The position numbers and the translations under genes were made by a program. Positions 1-7,578 of a DNA stretch of 25,807 nucleotides are shown here, in pieces (the stretch's first letter is position 1; each line of letters opens with the position of its first letter). Under the pieces are notes generated by a model. The model was not told the origin of the DNA. It saw only the letters and a program-made list of their open reading frames with translations, and did no database searches. This DNA comes from Bacteroidota bacterium (lineage in GTDB: Bacteria; Bacteroidota; Bacteroidia; Chitinophagales; BACL12), in assembly GCA_016706255.1 (NCBI GenBank), contig JADJJZ010000016.1:1-25807 (forward strand). The letters are read 5' to 3'.

Positions 1-1
1 C

Positions 2-469
2 GATGAAGATCATGGCGGTACAGTAAACGCAAATCCAATGTTTACTGATGAAGAACTTAGAAAATTTAATTTAGAAAGATATCCCGACATGGAATTTACA
101 AGAAGGCAACTTATGAAAGAGGCCGTTATTAATGTTGGTGGAGTTGCTGCTGAATGTGTTTTAAATAACAGACCACTACCTGATTTGACATCATCAAAAG
201 AGGATGATATTGCATCAGACCTCACAAAATTTCAAATCTACTGTAGAAATATTTTAAAGACTCAACGGATAGATGCAAGTTCACCGTCGTTTTTTATGGA
301 TATGAGAAAATTAAATTTGATGTTATTTAATGATGCTCTGAATATTTTTAAGACTGAAAAACACAAAACTGCAACTTTGTTTTTGGTTGAGTCCTTAGAA
401 TCTGAAAAAGTTTATACTGGAAATAAACTAACCGTTATTGTAGAAGAAATTCATAGGCTTTTAAATTGA
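2..469 (+). CDS. Peptidase M41 (FtsH-like) domain protein, C-terminal fragment
   Basis: The frame is open from the first bases of the window, so the gene starts upstream; the ATG at 38 is probably internal. The visible 155 residues begin DEDHGG. They contain GGVAAE followed about 20 residues later by SKEDDIASDLTKF. This matches the order in the FtsH protease domain, where GGRAAEE is followed by a SNDL helix that carries the third zinc ligand (the D of SDL). The C-terminus, ESEKVYTGNKL then VEEI, resembles the FtsH stretch EKETLDGxEL. The HExxH zinc motif would lie outside the window. Family assignment is by motif pattern only. Such stand-alone M41-like proteins without an AAA domain occur in Bacteroidota, but whether an AAA domain is present here cannot be seen. 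The next gene is convergent and its stop abuts this one. Confidence 0.55.
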   Translation, partial: DEDHGGTVNANPMFTDEELRKFNLERYPDMEFTRRQLMKEAVINVGGVAAECVLNNRPLPDLTSSKEDDIASDLTKFQIYCRNILKTQRIDASSPSFFMDMRKLNLMLFNDALNIFKTEKHKTATLFLVESLESEKVYTGNKLTVIVEEIHRLLN

Positions 470-664
470 CTAATACGAATTATGAAATATAATTTTTACG
501 CTCTTGTTTGTCCCGACTAGCCAAATACCACAAAAAGCAAATAATGCTATTATCACAATAATAGTAATCCATAAATATTTACGTGACTTAGGAAGTGTGG
601 TGTTTGGAATTGGCCCTACAGCCATCGGATCAAATGCTTCTCCAAGTGTTGTTATATCAATCAT
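470..664 (-). CDS. Small single-pass membrane protein, unknown function
   Basis: A 64-residue protein. A soluble N-terminal part of about 27 residues (MIDITTLGEAFDPMAVGP...) precedes a strongly hydrophobic segment, residues about 30-50 (YLWITIIVIIALFAFCGIWL), and then a short basic tail. Its ATG overlaps the stop of the upstream gene as ATGA at 661-664, a classic translational-coupling arrangement, so the two are almost certainly co-expressed. I do not recognise a family. The stop abuts the end of the convergent M41-like gene. Confidence 0.55.
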   Translation of the reverse strand: MIDITTLGEAFDPMAVGPIPNTTLPKSRKYLWITIIVIIALFAFCGIWLVGTNKSVKIIFHNSY

Positions 665-1017
665 TTTCTTACAATTTTAATGTTATCGCCCTCCTGTGGA
701 ACAATTATGAAATTATACACCGCCATAAACCTTTTGCCATTAAACTCCTCATAATGAGTAAGAACTAAAAACGAATAACCCTTGCCTAAAAGAAATTGCT
801 TGTGAAATACCTCTTCTTTTTTCCCTGCCATAAGTTCATTTAAAATGCGGAAATTGATGAGTAAGGGTTTATCAATTTCAGATTTACTTTCACGAAGTTC
901 TTTTGCTTTAAGATTATTAAATCTTATCCTGTTTTCATCACTTGCGAAAACTTGGTTTGCCCGGAATGCAGTAAATACTTCCCCTGTTAACGGATCTGTT
1001 TTTTCTAATGGTTTCAT
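661..1017 (-). CDS. Conserved Bacteroidota hypothetical protein (DPLTGEVF type)
   Basis: A 118-residue soluble protein beginning MKPLEKTDPLTGEVFTAFR. Next come NQVFAS-xNRIRFNN, a charged helical stretch (KAKELRESKSEIDKPL), and a beta-rich C-terminal half. I recall the general pattern (xDPLTGExF ... NQxFAS ... RIxxNNxKA) from Bacteroidota hypothetical proteins, but no function is known to me. A TACCTTTG -7 element (1023-1030, minus strand) lies only five bases before the ATG, so the mRNA is probably leaderless. The gene is first in a two-gene unit with the membrane protein at 470-664 through the ATGA overlap. Confidence 0.65.
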   Translation of the reverse strand: MKPLEKTDPLTGEVFTAFRANQVFASDENRIRFNNLKAKELRESKSEIDKPLLINFRILNELMAGKKEEVFHKQFLLGKGYSFLVLTHYEEFNGKRFMAVYNFIIVPQEGDNIKIVRK

Positions 1018-1022
1018 ACCTA

Positions 1023-1030
1023 CAAAGGTA
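1023..1030 (-). promoter_or_regulatory. Bacteroidota -7 promoter element for the 661-1017 gene
   Basis: Reads TACCTTTG on the minus strand, a full match to TAnnTTTG. No convincing TTTG -33 element is seen 19-22 bases upstream. The element ends five bases before the ATG at 1017, which would place the transcription start at or next to the start codon. Confidence 0.5.
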
Positions 1031-1149
1031 CGGCGAGTTTTTCCAGTTTATTAATTTGAATTAAAGCAAATTAATGCGGTGGAGCGTATAAAAATCAATC
1101 AATGCATATTAATCTACATGAATTTAAATTATCGATATATATTAATATA

Positions 1150-1166
1150 ATTAATTGGCAATTAAT
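1150..1166. repeat. 17-bp perfect palindrome in an AT-rich spacer
   Basis: ATTAATTG-G-CAATTAAT is a perfect 8-bp inverted repeat around one G, in the 286-bp spacer between the divergent genes starting at 1017 and 1304. This is the usual shape and place of a repressor operator. The surrounding sequence is almost pure A/T, so chance is a real alternative. Confidence 0.35.
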
Positions 1167-1196
1167 ATTTAATTTATATAAATAAAACCATTGCCG

Positions 1197-1277
1197 ATGG
1201 AACATATTAGCAAAAAAGAAATACTTAAAAAAGTTAGGTTTTTAAAACTTAAATCTGAAACCTTTATGCTTAAGTAA
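1197..1277 (+). CDS. Possible 26-residue basic peptide
   Basis: ATG to TAA with 26 codons: MEHISKKEILKKVRFLKLKSETF and then MLK. It is lysine-rich with an amphipathic look and lies just upstream of the 1304 gene on the same strand. No ribosome-binding sequence is recognisable, which is normal for this phylum. In such AT-rich sequence a short open frame of this size has limited evidential value. Confidence 0.2.
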   Translation: MEHISKKEILKKVRFLKLKSETFMLK

Positions 1278-1303
1278 GCAATTAATTAATAAATTCTAAT
1301 TTT

Positions 1304-1591
1304 ATGAAAACAAATATTAAAGTAAATAATAATAACACTAATTATTTTGAAGAGTTAGAAAAGGAGGAGCAACAAAAAGCTGAAGTTGAATTAAGTTGCT
1401 TGTTGTTAGACCTGCAAGCACGGGAGTTGAATGTGAAAAAAATGAAAGCTGAAATACGGCACATGATTTCTGAAACTGCTAAAAACAGAATTAGCCTTGC
1501 CAACGAAAAACTGAGAGGCTCAATGGAACAAATAGTTCTGGAAATGGACATCCGGCGCACAGAGAACCTAAAAGATAAACTATATTTCTAA
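1304..1591 (+). CDS. Small coiled-coil protein, unknown function
   Basis: A 95-residue, highly charged, Glu/Lys/Leu-rich protein. After an Asn-rich start (MKTNIKVNNNNTNYFEE) it looks like one long helix or coiled coil (residues about 18-90, for example KEEQQKAEVELSCLLLDL and ENLKDKL). There is no signal peptide or membrane segment. The initiation region is AT-only (ttctaattttatg). It could be a small regulatory or structural protein. The 37-residue ORF at 1615 follows after 23 bases and may be co-transcribed. Confidence 0.5.
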   Translation: MKTNIKVNNNNTNYFEELEKEEQQKAEVELSCLLLDLQARELNVKKMKAEIRHMISETAKNRISLANEKLRGSMEQIVLEMDIRRTENLKDKLYF

Positions 1592-1614
1592 AAGAGGCCT
1601 TGACTGACAATATA

Positions 1615-1728
1615 ATGGATACAGATAATACCTATTTAGGTAGTGAGCCTATATATAAGCCCTTGCTCGAAAATGAAAACAGAAAAATTGTTATAAATAA
1701 ACTAATGCAGCTAATAAAGGAATTGTGA
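1615..1728 (+). CDS. Possible 37-residue small protein
   Basis: ATG to TGA, 37 codons, beginning MDTDNTYLGSEPIYKPLLEN and ending INKLMQLIKEL. The balanced charge and helical C-terminal half look protein-like, and it sits 23 bases after the 1304-1591 gene on the same strand. Too short to assign. Confidence 0.3.
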   Translation: MDTDNTYLGSEPIYKPLLENENRKIVINKLMQLIKEL

Positions 1729-1731
1729 TAA

Positions 1732-2559
1732 CTGACAATAAAAAAGAATTTTATTTACCTCGCTGACACATTGCCGTCTAAAATGCCATCGTTTTACAAA
1801 CATTTTGTAAAAGCAATAGCTACTGCCGGATTGGAGTGTGGGATCTTAAAAGGAACTTCAGATATTTGGGCAGTTGATTATATGCCGGTGCAGTTGTCGG
1901 AATACCAGTTTGTGCAGTATGTTTTTACGCTTGATTCTTTGACTACCCGCAAGTAGTCCCATTTATTAACTGTTGAGGAGAGAGTTTGGAACAATTTGCG
2001 ACTAGAGACCGAAGTGGTTTCTTGTGATCTAGTATTAGATGGAGGTAATCTCGTTTATGAGAAAGACACATTAATTGTCACCGATAAAGTATTCACTGAA
2101 AATGCAGACAAAACTAAAAATCAGGTAATTCAACTCTTGGAAAATTGTTTTCATGCACAGGTTATTGTCATACCGAGAGCCTATAATGACATATTCGGTC
2201 ACGCAGATGGCAATGTCCGGTTTGTTAATGCTGATACAGTCTTAGTGAATGAGCCAGGAACGCAGTTAGAATACTTTAAAAATTAACTGATATCCTTAAA
2301 ATGAATAAGTTAAAACATATCTGTGCTCCCTATGGTTGCTTTGAATCCGGTCTAAGTGCAATGGGTTTATATATTAATTATTTGCAAGTTGGGGTACTAT
2401 TTTTGTTCCTGTATTTGACATTGAACTGGATGAAAGAGCTGTGAAGTTTTTGAGGATGTTTTTAGTGGCTGCAATATCATTCCGGTCAAATCAAAACAAA
2501 TTGCAAAAAGGGGAGGGGTTTTAAGGTGTGTGAGTTGGAGCACTAAAAATTTACTTTAA
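1732..2559 (+). pseudogene. Agmatine deiminase / PAD_porph family protein, disrupted
   Basis: Joined frames give about 277 residues collinear with short Bacteroidota agmatine-deiminase-like proteins: NFIYLADTLPSKMPSFYKHF, DIWAVDYMPVQ, LDGGNLVYEKDTLIVTDKVF, then GHADGNVRFVN (from 2197), GLYINYLQVG, TIFVPVFDIE, and the terminal RCVSW with the probable nucleophile Cys codon at 2527-2529. The family hydrolyses guanidino groups (agmatine to N-carbamoylputrescine, or peptidyl-arginine). The frame is broken by an in-frame TAG at 1954-1956. There are frameshifts at an A5 run (2278-2282), a G4 run (2391-2394) and a T5 run (2447-2451). No standard start is seen; the frame opens after a stop at 1729, so the start is approximate. 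The catalytic motifs are all present, so this is either a recent pseudogene or a sequencing artefact. Confidence 0.8.
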
Positions 2560-2623
2560 ATTTCTAATCAAAATATCTTAATTTTATTTTTCAATCGCAT
2601 AAATTCACATTAAATTGAAAGAA

Positions 2624-3465
2624 ATGGCTACAAACATTAATTTAGTTAAGAAGATTGCTCAAATAGGTGCAAGTTTTTTCTTGAACATGATGATACAATC
2701 TTTAGAGGTATTACTGATATTGATGCACTTCTTACTAATAGAGATTTATCAATTAAGTTATTTTTTAAGCATATGTTTCTTCGAGGTCGCCGAGATTCTG
2801 TGTCAATGAAATTTTATTCAGATTTTGAAAGACAATTTGTTGCTTATTTCGGCGACAATGATGAAGTAAATGGTTCTGATTTCGCAGGGAAATTGAAGGA
2901 TCTTGACCCTCAATCATATGATGAGGCATTAAAGACTGCAGGGGTAAATAATGGTGCTGACAGAAAGATGATTTTATCGTCGTATAGGTTTTTTGCAGAG
3001 CTTTCAGACAACAACCCAACAAATTATATATTAAACAACCCGATAGAGCAAACTTACAAACGTATTGATGCTATAGATTCAATCGGAGACAAACTACCCT
3101 CATTCTATCATAGGAATTTATACAACCGATTTGACATACCGGAAAATGTCAACGGAATTGAAAATTTTCTATTGCCAATAGATACTCATATAAGTAAAAT
3201 TTCATTTTTGGCAGGTATTCCCTCGGAAATTGAAAACAAAACAATTCGAGAAAAGATTGCAACAAAATACTTGCAATCTATTTCGGACTATTCATTTGAC
3301 AATAAAGGTGAGATAACAAAAATAAATCTGAATAGAGACGATCTGAATGAAATTAAACAAGCAATAATACTTACATGCGCAAAGTATAATATAAATCCAA
3401 TGGATTATAACCAGGGTGCTTGGTGTGTTGGGTTTTATTCTTACCAATGTTACTTTCACTTTTAG
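2624..3465 (+). CDS. HhH-GPD DNA-glycosylase-like protein, one frameshift
   Basis: Start chosen at ATG 2624 (MATNINLVKKIAQIG...). The frame changes at a T6 run (2674-2679), after which it continues LEHDDTIFRGITDIDALL and stays open to TAG at 3465, giving about 280 residues. Around residue 150 comes IGDKLPSFYHRNLY, and about 30 residues later FLLPIDTHISKI. This order mirrors the HhH-GPD fold, where GxGxKxA carries the catalytic Lys and PxDxH the catalytic Asp of Ogg1/Nth enzymes. The Lys codon is at 3091-3093 and the Asp codon at 3181-3183. I infer a base-excision or modified-base glycosylase relative. The N-terminal 120 residues match nothing I know. No Cys4 iron-sulfur cluster is seen. It ends convergently with the gene at 3543. 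Confidence 0.5.
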
Positions 3466-3542
3466 AAATTGCTGATATTCGGGTTATTAAGTTTTCCTTT
3501 GATTTCCTTTGAAATTCAGTTAATTTTAGAGATTTGACCTTA

Positions 3543-3920
3543 TTATTCTTCATCGACTTCAGGCAGTTTTAAGCTTTCCAACCTTTTTAGCATTTCCTCC
3601 CTTTTAATTATATCTTTAATACTCTGACCAGCGGCAATTTCTTTTTTATATTTAAACTTAATAAACTCTTCAAACTGATCGTCTTCAAATTGCGTCATTC
3701 GCTCAAAATTATTTGCACTTTCTCTATGCATTTCTGCCAAGTCCCTTACTTTCTCAATTATATCTTTTTCTTGATCAAATTTAAATTTATTTATTTCACT
3801 TTCAAGTGATTTACAACGATTCTTTATATTATCCAGTTCAATTGATTGTTCTTTTATCTTCCAGTACGACCAAACACTAATTATTATTGTGATTGCAATT
3901 AAAATACAAATATAAAACAT
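3543..3920 (-). CDS. Membrane-anchored coiled-coil protein, unknown function
   Basis: A 125-residue protein. One N-terminal membrane helix (MFYICILIAITIIISVWSYW) is followed by a long charged coiled coil (residues about 23-75, KIKEQSIELDNIKN..., FDQEKDIIEKVRDLAEMH) and an acidic C-terminal end. The topology suggests a short anchor with a cytoplasmic or periplasmic coil. No family is recognised. It is the last of a same-strand run of genes (3543-6583), 80 bases after its upstream neighbour. Confidence 0.55.
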   Translation of the reverse strand: MFYICILIAITIIISVWSYWKIKEQSIELDNIKNRCKSLESEINKFKFDQEKDIIEKVRDLAEMHRESANNFERMTQFEDDQFEEFIKFKYKKEIAAGQSIKDIIKREEMLKRLESLKLPEVDEE

Positions 3921-4000
3921 AATTAAAGTTTTTAAATGTGAGGTTAATCTTAAACATTAATGAAATTAAAACTTTGCACAAGTAATATCAGAAACAGTTA

Positions 4001-4568
4001 TTACTGTTTGCTCGATTTTATCTCTATTGTCATATATGTGCGCACACTTTTTCCATATAATCCCATTGTGCCATTTCCATTATGCATTCCGTTCGGTGTT
4101 GCCCATTTATAATTAATTGTAAAATTATTTATCGTATTATTTTCTGCAAGGTAACAAACATATTTCCCAATAGTTACAGAAATTACGTCAACACAATATT
4201 TATCCAAAATAACAATTGAAACGTTTCCCTTCACTCTTCTATTTGCTAGATTAAACTTTTCAATTGACGGTATAGAATTACCGCAATTTCCAACACAAGC
4301 AATATAATCTTTCAACGCCTCAGCCTCTTGCAATAATAATGTTAATTGCTGTTTTTCTTCAGTTGAATAATCATCGGCATCAAGATCCTCTTCAATTTCG
4401 TCAGCCACATCATTTACATCATTCTTTAAATTTGTGCATTCATCTTCATCAAATATGTTTTCTCTAAAATCATTTGATATTCGTGTTAAGTCTGAATCAT
4501 AATCATTTATGCCACTTTCTTTTATTTCAAGAAGTGAGATAAATGCAATATAAATAAAAAAAATTCAT
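4001..4568 (-). CDS. Unknown protein with N-terminal hydrophobic segment, one frameshift
   Basis: The longest uninterrupted frame (4001-4408) has only a GTG start. The same frame continues upstream to 4565 without a stop and reads IFFIYIAFISLLEI, then an acidic linker (NDYDSDL, FDEDECTNL). An ATG at 4566-4568 (MNFFIYIAF) joins this frame if the A8 run at 4556-4563 is seven bases long, so I extend the gene to 4568. The result is about 189 residues: a hydrophobic leader, an acidic helical region (about 20-85), a CVGNCG pair, and a beta-rich C-terminal domain with two more Cys and ending TYMTIEIKSSKQ. Secretion is plausible. No family is recognised. Confidence 0.5.
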
Positions 4569-4634
4569 AGTTTACAAATTTAAGAGGTGGTTGTCGCGAT
4601 CAAATTTTATTAAAGCAAAACATTTCATAATATC

Positions 4635-4982
4635 TCAGAGCGCAATAAATTTTGCAATCTTCAGAACTTCAAATTTTTCAGAACTTTGGTTAAACCTAAA
4701 AGTTAATTCTTGAATCCAAAATTTGTAATCTCTAGTCTTTGTGAATTTATCGTCAATTTGTTCAATTCTTAAGGATCCTTCAATAGATAATTGTGATGGT
4801 TGCCCTGAAAATAATTTGTGAAGTTTAACTTCGTTTTAATTTTTTCAATATGAATTGATGGAATAGACTTAAATTTGATTTTATTGCCTTTGTATTCAAT
4901 CTCATTTTTCCCATTAACTCTTTTTTTTCAGAGCCGTTACAATTTGTTCAAATAGGGCCTGGTAATAATCATTTTCATGCAT
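4635..4982 (-). CDS. Unknown protein of about 115 residues, two frameshifts
   Basis: No long frame exists here, but three short frames join smoothly. MHENDYYQALFEQIVTALKK runs from ATG 4982 to the T8 run at 4921-4928. Then RVNGKNEIEYKGNKIKFKSI and HIEKIKTKLNFTNYF run to the A4 run at 4808-4811. Finally SGQPSQLSIEGSLRIEQIDD ... FWIQELTFRFNQSSEKFEVL runs to TGA at 4635. Each junction is repaired by a single base in the homopolymer. The product looks alpha/beta and soluble, with no signal peptide. It is flanked by same-strand genes 66 bases downstream and 47 bases upstream. Function unknown. Confidence 0.4.
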
Positions 4983-5029
4983 GTTAAATAATTACGGTGT
5001 TATTAAAATAAATTAAAAATTTCACAACG

Positions 5030-6174
5030 TTAATTGTTACAAGATGCTTTAATTAATTCATAGGCCTCTTTTATACCAAGCTCGCCCGCCTTACTTAAAT
5101 CTAAACAAGCATCAGCTTTTAGCCCTAATTTCAATTTTGCCTTTCCTCTGAATAAATATGAATTTGCAATTTTAGGGTTTAATTCTATGGCCTTATTACA
5201 GTCTTCAATACAACCCTTATAATCCCCAAGTGCAAATTTTGTTTCTTGTCTAGTGTCCCAAGCAACCCAGTTGGCTATATCTAATTCTATTGCCTTGTTA
5301 CAATCAAGTAAAGCCTCTGTATATTTCTTTTGTAGATATTTTGACCAGGCTCGATTGTTATAGGCCATTGAAAAACTGGGATTTAATTCAATTGCTTTTG
5401 TGTAATCAGCATTTGCTCCAATGTAATCTTGCAGACTTGATTTAGCGGAACCTCGGTTATAATAGGCATTTGCCGAAGCCGGCTCTAATTCAATTTGTTT
5501 ATTAAAATCTGCGAGCGCTAAATAATCATCGCCTGACGATGAATAGGCCCATCCTCGCAAACTATATCCAGCTGCTTTCTCAGTGGTTAGATTAATATAA
5601 TTTGTGAAATCGCTTATGGCTTGGGAGTAATTTCCCAACTCTTTATAAACAATTCCACGATAATAATACCCACCATCAAATTGAGGACTAAGCCTTATTA
5701 CTTGAGTGAAATTTATTAATGCTTGATTTAGATTTTGTAATTTTATATTTTCTAATCCAGCATTCCAATAATTAGTAGGATCATTTAACTCCTTTAACCG
5801 GTTATTATAGTAATCAATTTCCTCCTTAATTTGTAATTCTACATTTCTAATATCATCCCCTAGCAAGGAAAGGTCTTGTCCGTCGAAATCCCTGAGGTCA
5901 CTATATAATTGATCCATAGCGCTGAGAAATTCTTTATCTTCTGTTTGAGATTTAAGTTGATAAATCCAATCAATTAAATTATCTATATATGCCTGATTAT
6001 TATCGTATTCTGCTTGTCTTTTAGCTAATGCATTCTGCAATAAATTGTAGTCAATTGTCGCTGGAGGTGTGTAGATCGGAGTCGACGAAGTTTGAATTGC
6101 GAAAAACAATATTTATTGTTACCAAATAGAAAAACTAATAGGTAGAGCGTAGTTAAGATTGTTTGTATTTTCAT
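5030..6174 (-). CDS. Secreted TPR-repeat protein (seven TPRs), one frameshift near the start
   Basis: The C-terminal two-thirds holds about seven consecutive 34-residue TPR units with clear signatures (GYYYRGIVYKELGNYSQAI, AYYNRGSAKSSLQDY, ALLDCNKAIELD, CIEDCNKAIELNP). It ends in the common KADACLDLSKAGELG tail. A helical region of about 100 residues lies between leader and TPRs. The ATG usually proposed at about 6109 leaves the protein without a leader. Upstream, ATG 6174 encodes a signal peptide (MKIQTILTTLYLLVFLFG ... CFSQ) that joins if one base is added at the AA/TT around 6097. TPR domains act as protein-protein adaptors; the partner is unknown. It follows the small secreted protein gene after 17 bases, which suggests an operon. 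Confidence 0.75.
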
Positions 6175-6191
6175 ATTGTAATAATTTTTCT

Positions 6192-6583
6192 TTATTCAAT
6201 TTTAATTTTATAATAACGCATACCATTAGCGTCTGAAACAGTTACAGAAGCATTTGCAGCAAGAATATTTCCTTGGTAATCTTTTTCAAAGGTTAAATAC
6301 CCTCCAGAATAAATGTATCCTCATTATTATATCCAGTGTGAACGGAACCCCCATTCCCAAAATCAATGCTTGTTACGGCATCATTTTGGACATTAACACT
6401 CAGCGTATACTTGGCGTTTGTTCCAGTTGAATAGTTAGTATACTGCACCGTTGCTGCATACCAACCGTTTTCTAATGTTGAAACATTAATTTGGTTATAA
6501 GTATTTATATTTTTTTTCGCATTGGTATTGAAGCTGCTTATGGTAACTAAAAGTAAAATAAAGTACTTGGGTAGGTTTTTCAT
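6192..6583 (-). CDS. Small secreted beta-rich protein, one frameshift
   Basis: About 130 residues. A signal peptide (MKNLPKYFILLLVTISSFNT-NA, residues 1-22) precedes a beta-rich domain (ENGWYAATVQYTNYS, SLNVQ-type strands, IDFGNGGSVHTGYN). The frame stops early at a C3 run (6300-6302). One added base continues it as LEGYLTFEKDYQGNILAANA ... MRYYKIKIE to TAA at 6192. The GNGGxVHTGYN pattern resembles small secreted Bacteroidota proteins of unknown role. It is first in a same-strand run of five genes, 17 bases before the TPR gene. Confidence 0.6.
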
Positions 6584-6698
6584 TGTAATGTATTTTGTTG
6601 ATTATGGACGCTGCACTAAAAGTATTAATAAATTACTTATGGTGCAAGTTGGCGGCTTTGAAAAGTTATATTGTTTACCCAATGTTTACCCCAAAAAT

Positions 6699-6734
6699 AA
6701 AAAACCCTCGTAAATCATTGATTTACAAGGGTTT
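6699..6734 (-). terminator. Rho-independent terminator of the tRNA-Lys gene
   Basis: On the minus strand, AAACCCT-t-GTAAATCA pairs with TGATTTAC-g-AGGGTTT (one internal mismatch) around a very short loop, followed by a run of T. It lies about 15 bases past the tRNA 3' end. Confidence 0.8.
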
Positions 6735-6748
6735 AAACCTGTTTAGCG

Positions 6749-6821
6749 TGATCCCGCTGGGACTCGAACCCAGGACCCCAACATTAAAAGTGTTATGCTC
6801 TACCAACTGAGCTACGGAATC
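6749..6821 (-). tRNA. tRNA-Lys (anticodon UUU)
   Basis: The minus-strand cloverleaf is complete: a 7-bp acceptor (GATTCCG with CGGGATC, one T-G pair), D arm GCTC/GAGC, anticodon stem TAACA/TGTTG with loop CTTTTAA (anticodon TTT), 5-nt variable loop, and T arm CTGGG-TTCGAGT-CCCAG. The discriminator is A. CCA is not encoded. A -7 promoter lies upstream and a terminator downstream, so it is transcribed alone. Confidence 0.95.
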
Positions 6822-6886
6822 GAAATCACCTATGTTTTGATATTAAAGGCAGCAATATTTTGCACCCCTTTTTTTCAAAAGTGTCG

Positions 6887-6894
6887 CAAAGATA
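6887..6894 (-). promoter_or_regulatory. -7 promoter element of the tRNA-Lys gene
   Basis: TATCTTTG on the minus strand, a full match to TAnnTTTG, 65 bases before the tRNA 5' end. A clear -33 TTTG is not seen. It lies between the DUF4920 gene stop and the tRNA. Confidence 0.5.
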
Positions 6895-6932
6895 CAACCT
6901 TTAGTGGTAAATAAAAATAATGTGGAAAAGAA

Positions 6933-7480
6933 TTATTTTATCAATACACCGTCGGCTACGAAACGTAATTCCTGCTTGGGTTGTGTGATAGCATCTATTT
7001 CTTTTTGGCTCTTGCCGGCATCTGCTGCAAGGTGACGTTGCTCGTCAACAGAAACTTCACGAATTTCTGCTTTGCCGTCTACTACAACAGTTTTACCTGT
7101 GATATCTTTCGGAACAAAAAATCCGTAGTCTTTAAAGTTACCATCATGGTTTCACCATTACCTGCATCTAAGGTCATCCAACAACCTTTGGCCTGACAAA
7201 CACCTGTTACCGTTCCGAAAACTTTTCCGGTGTAACCGTCAGCCTTAGCTTTGTTACCTGCAACATTTAATATGTTTGCAGCACCTTCTGCTGTTATTGC
7301 TTTTCCGTAAGTTTTTGATGAATCGCCGGGCGTGTATGAAGCCAGTTGATATACACTTCCTTCGTTCATGGTCATATCTTCCATATCATCGGCATCATCG
7401 CCCTTTTTATCCTTACCACCGCAAGACACCATCATGATGGTTCCTGAAACAAATAACAGACTGTAAACTAATTTTTTCAT
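6933..7480 (-). CDS. DUF4920 lipoprotein, one frameshift
   Basis: About 182 residues after repair. A lipoprotein signal peptide (MKKLVYSLLFVSGTIMMVSC, Cys-20) and an acidic linker (KKGDDADDMEDM) precede the domain YGKAITAEGAANI ... GTVTGVCQAKGCWMTLDAG. The open frame ends near 7082. One base added at the AAA around 7134-7136 gives MMVTFKDYGFFVPKDITG ... VVDGKAEIREVSVDEQ and ends QELRFVADGVLIK with TAA at 6933. CQxKGCWM and the FKDYxFFVP block are hallmarks of DUF4920, a small lipid-anchored domain of unknown biochemical role. A -7 box (7496-7503) lies 15 bases before the ATG. Confidence 0.85.
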
Positions 7481-7495
7481 TGTTCAAATTTTACA

Positions 7496-7503
7496 CAAAA
7501 TTA
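7496..7503 (-). promoter_or_regulatory. -7 promoter element of the DUF4920 gene
   Basis: TAATTTTG on the minus strand fits TAnnTTTG and ends 15 bases before the ATG at 7480. No strong -33 element is visible. Confidence 0.4.
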
Positions 7504-7578
7504 CATCGAATTGGAGAAAGAATTGTTCTAAATTTTCTTAAAAGTGTGTGTGCCTCCAAAGAGCAAATGTTGTGCCGT

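Noticed and set aside
1954..1956. TAG read-through or recoding in the deiminase gene
   Set aside because: TAG is used as a normal stop at 3463-3465, and the same gene carries three other breaks.
2277..2615. Separate small ORF MNKLKHICAPYG... after the deiminase
   Set aside because: It aligns with the deiminase C-terminal region (GLYINYLQVG) and is a frameshifted continuation.
6522..6810. Plus-strand open frames of 63 and 71 codons
   Set aside because: They cross the tRNA-Lys gene and its terminator, and overlap the secreted protein gene in antisense.
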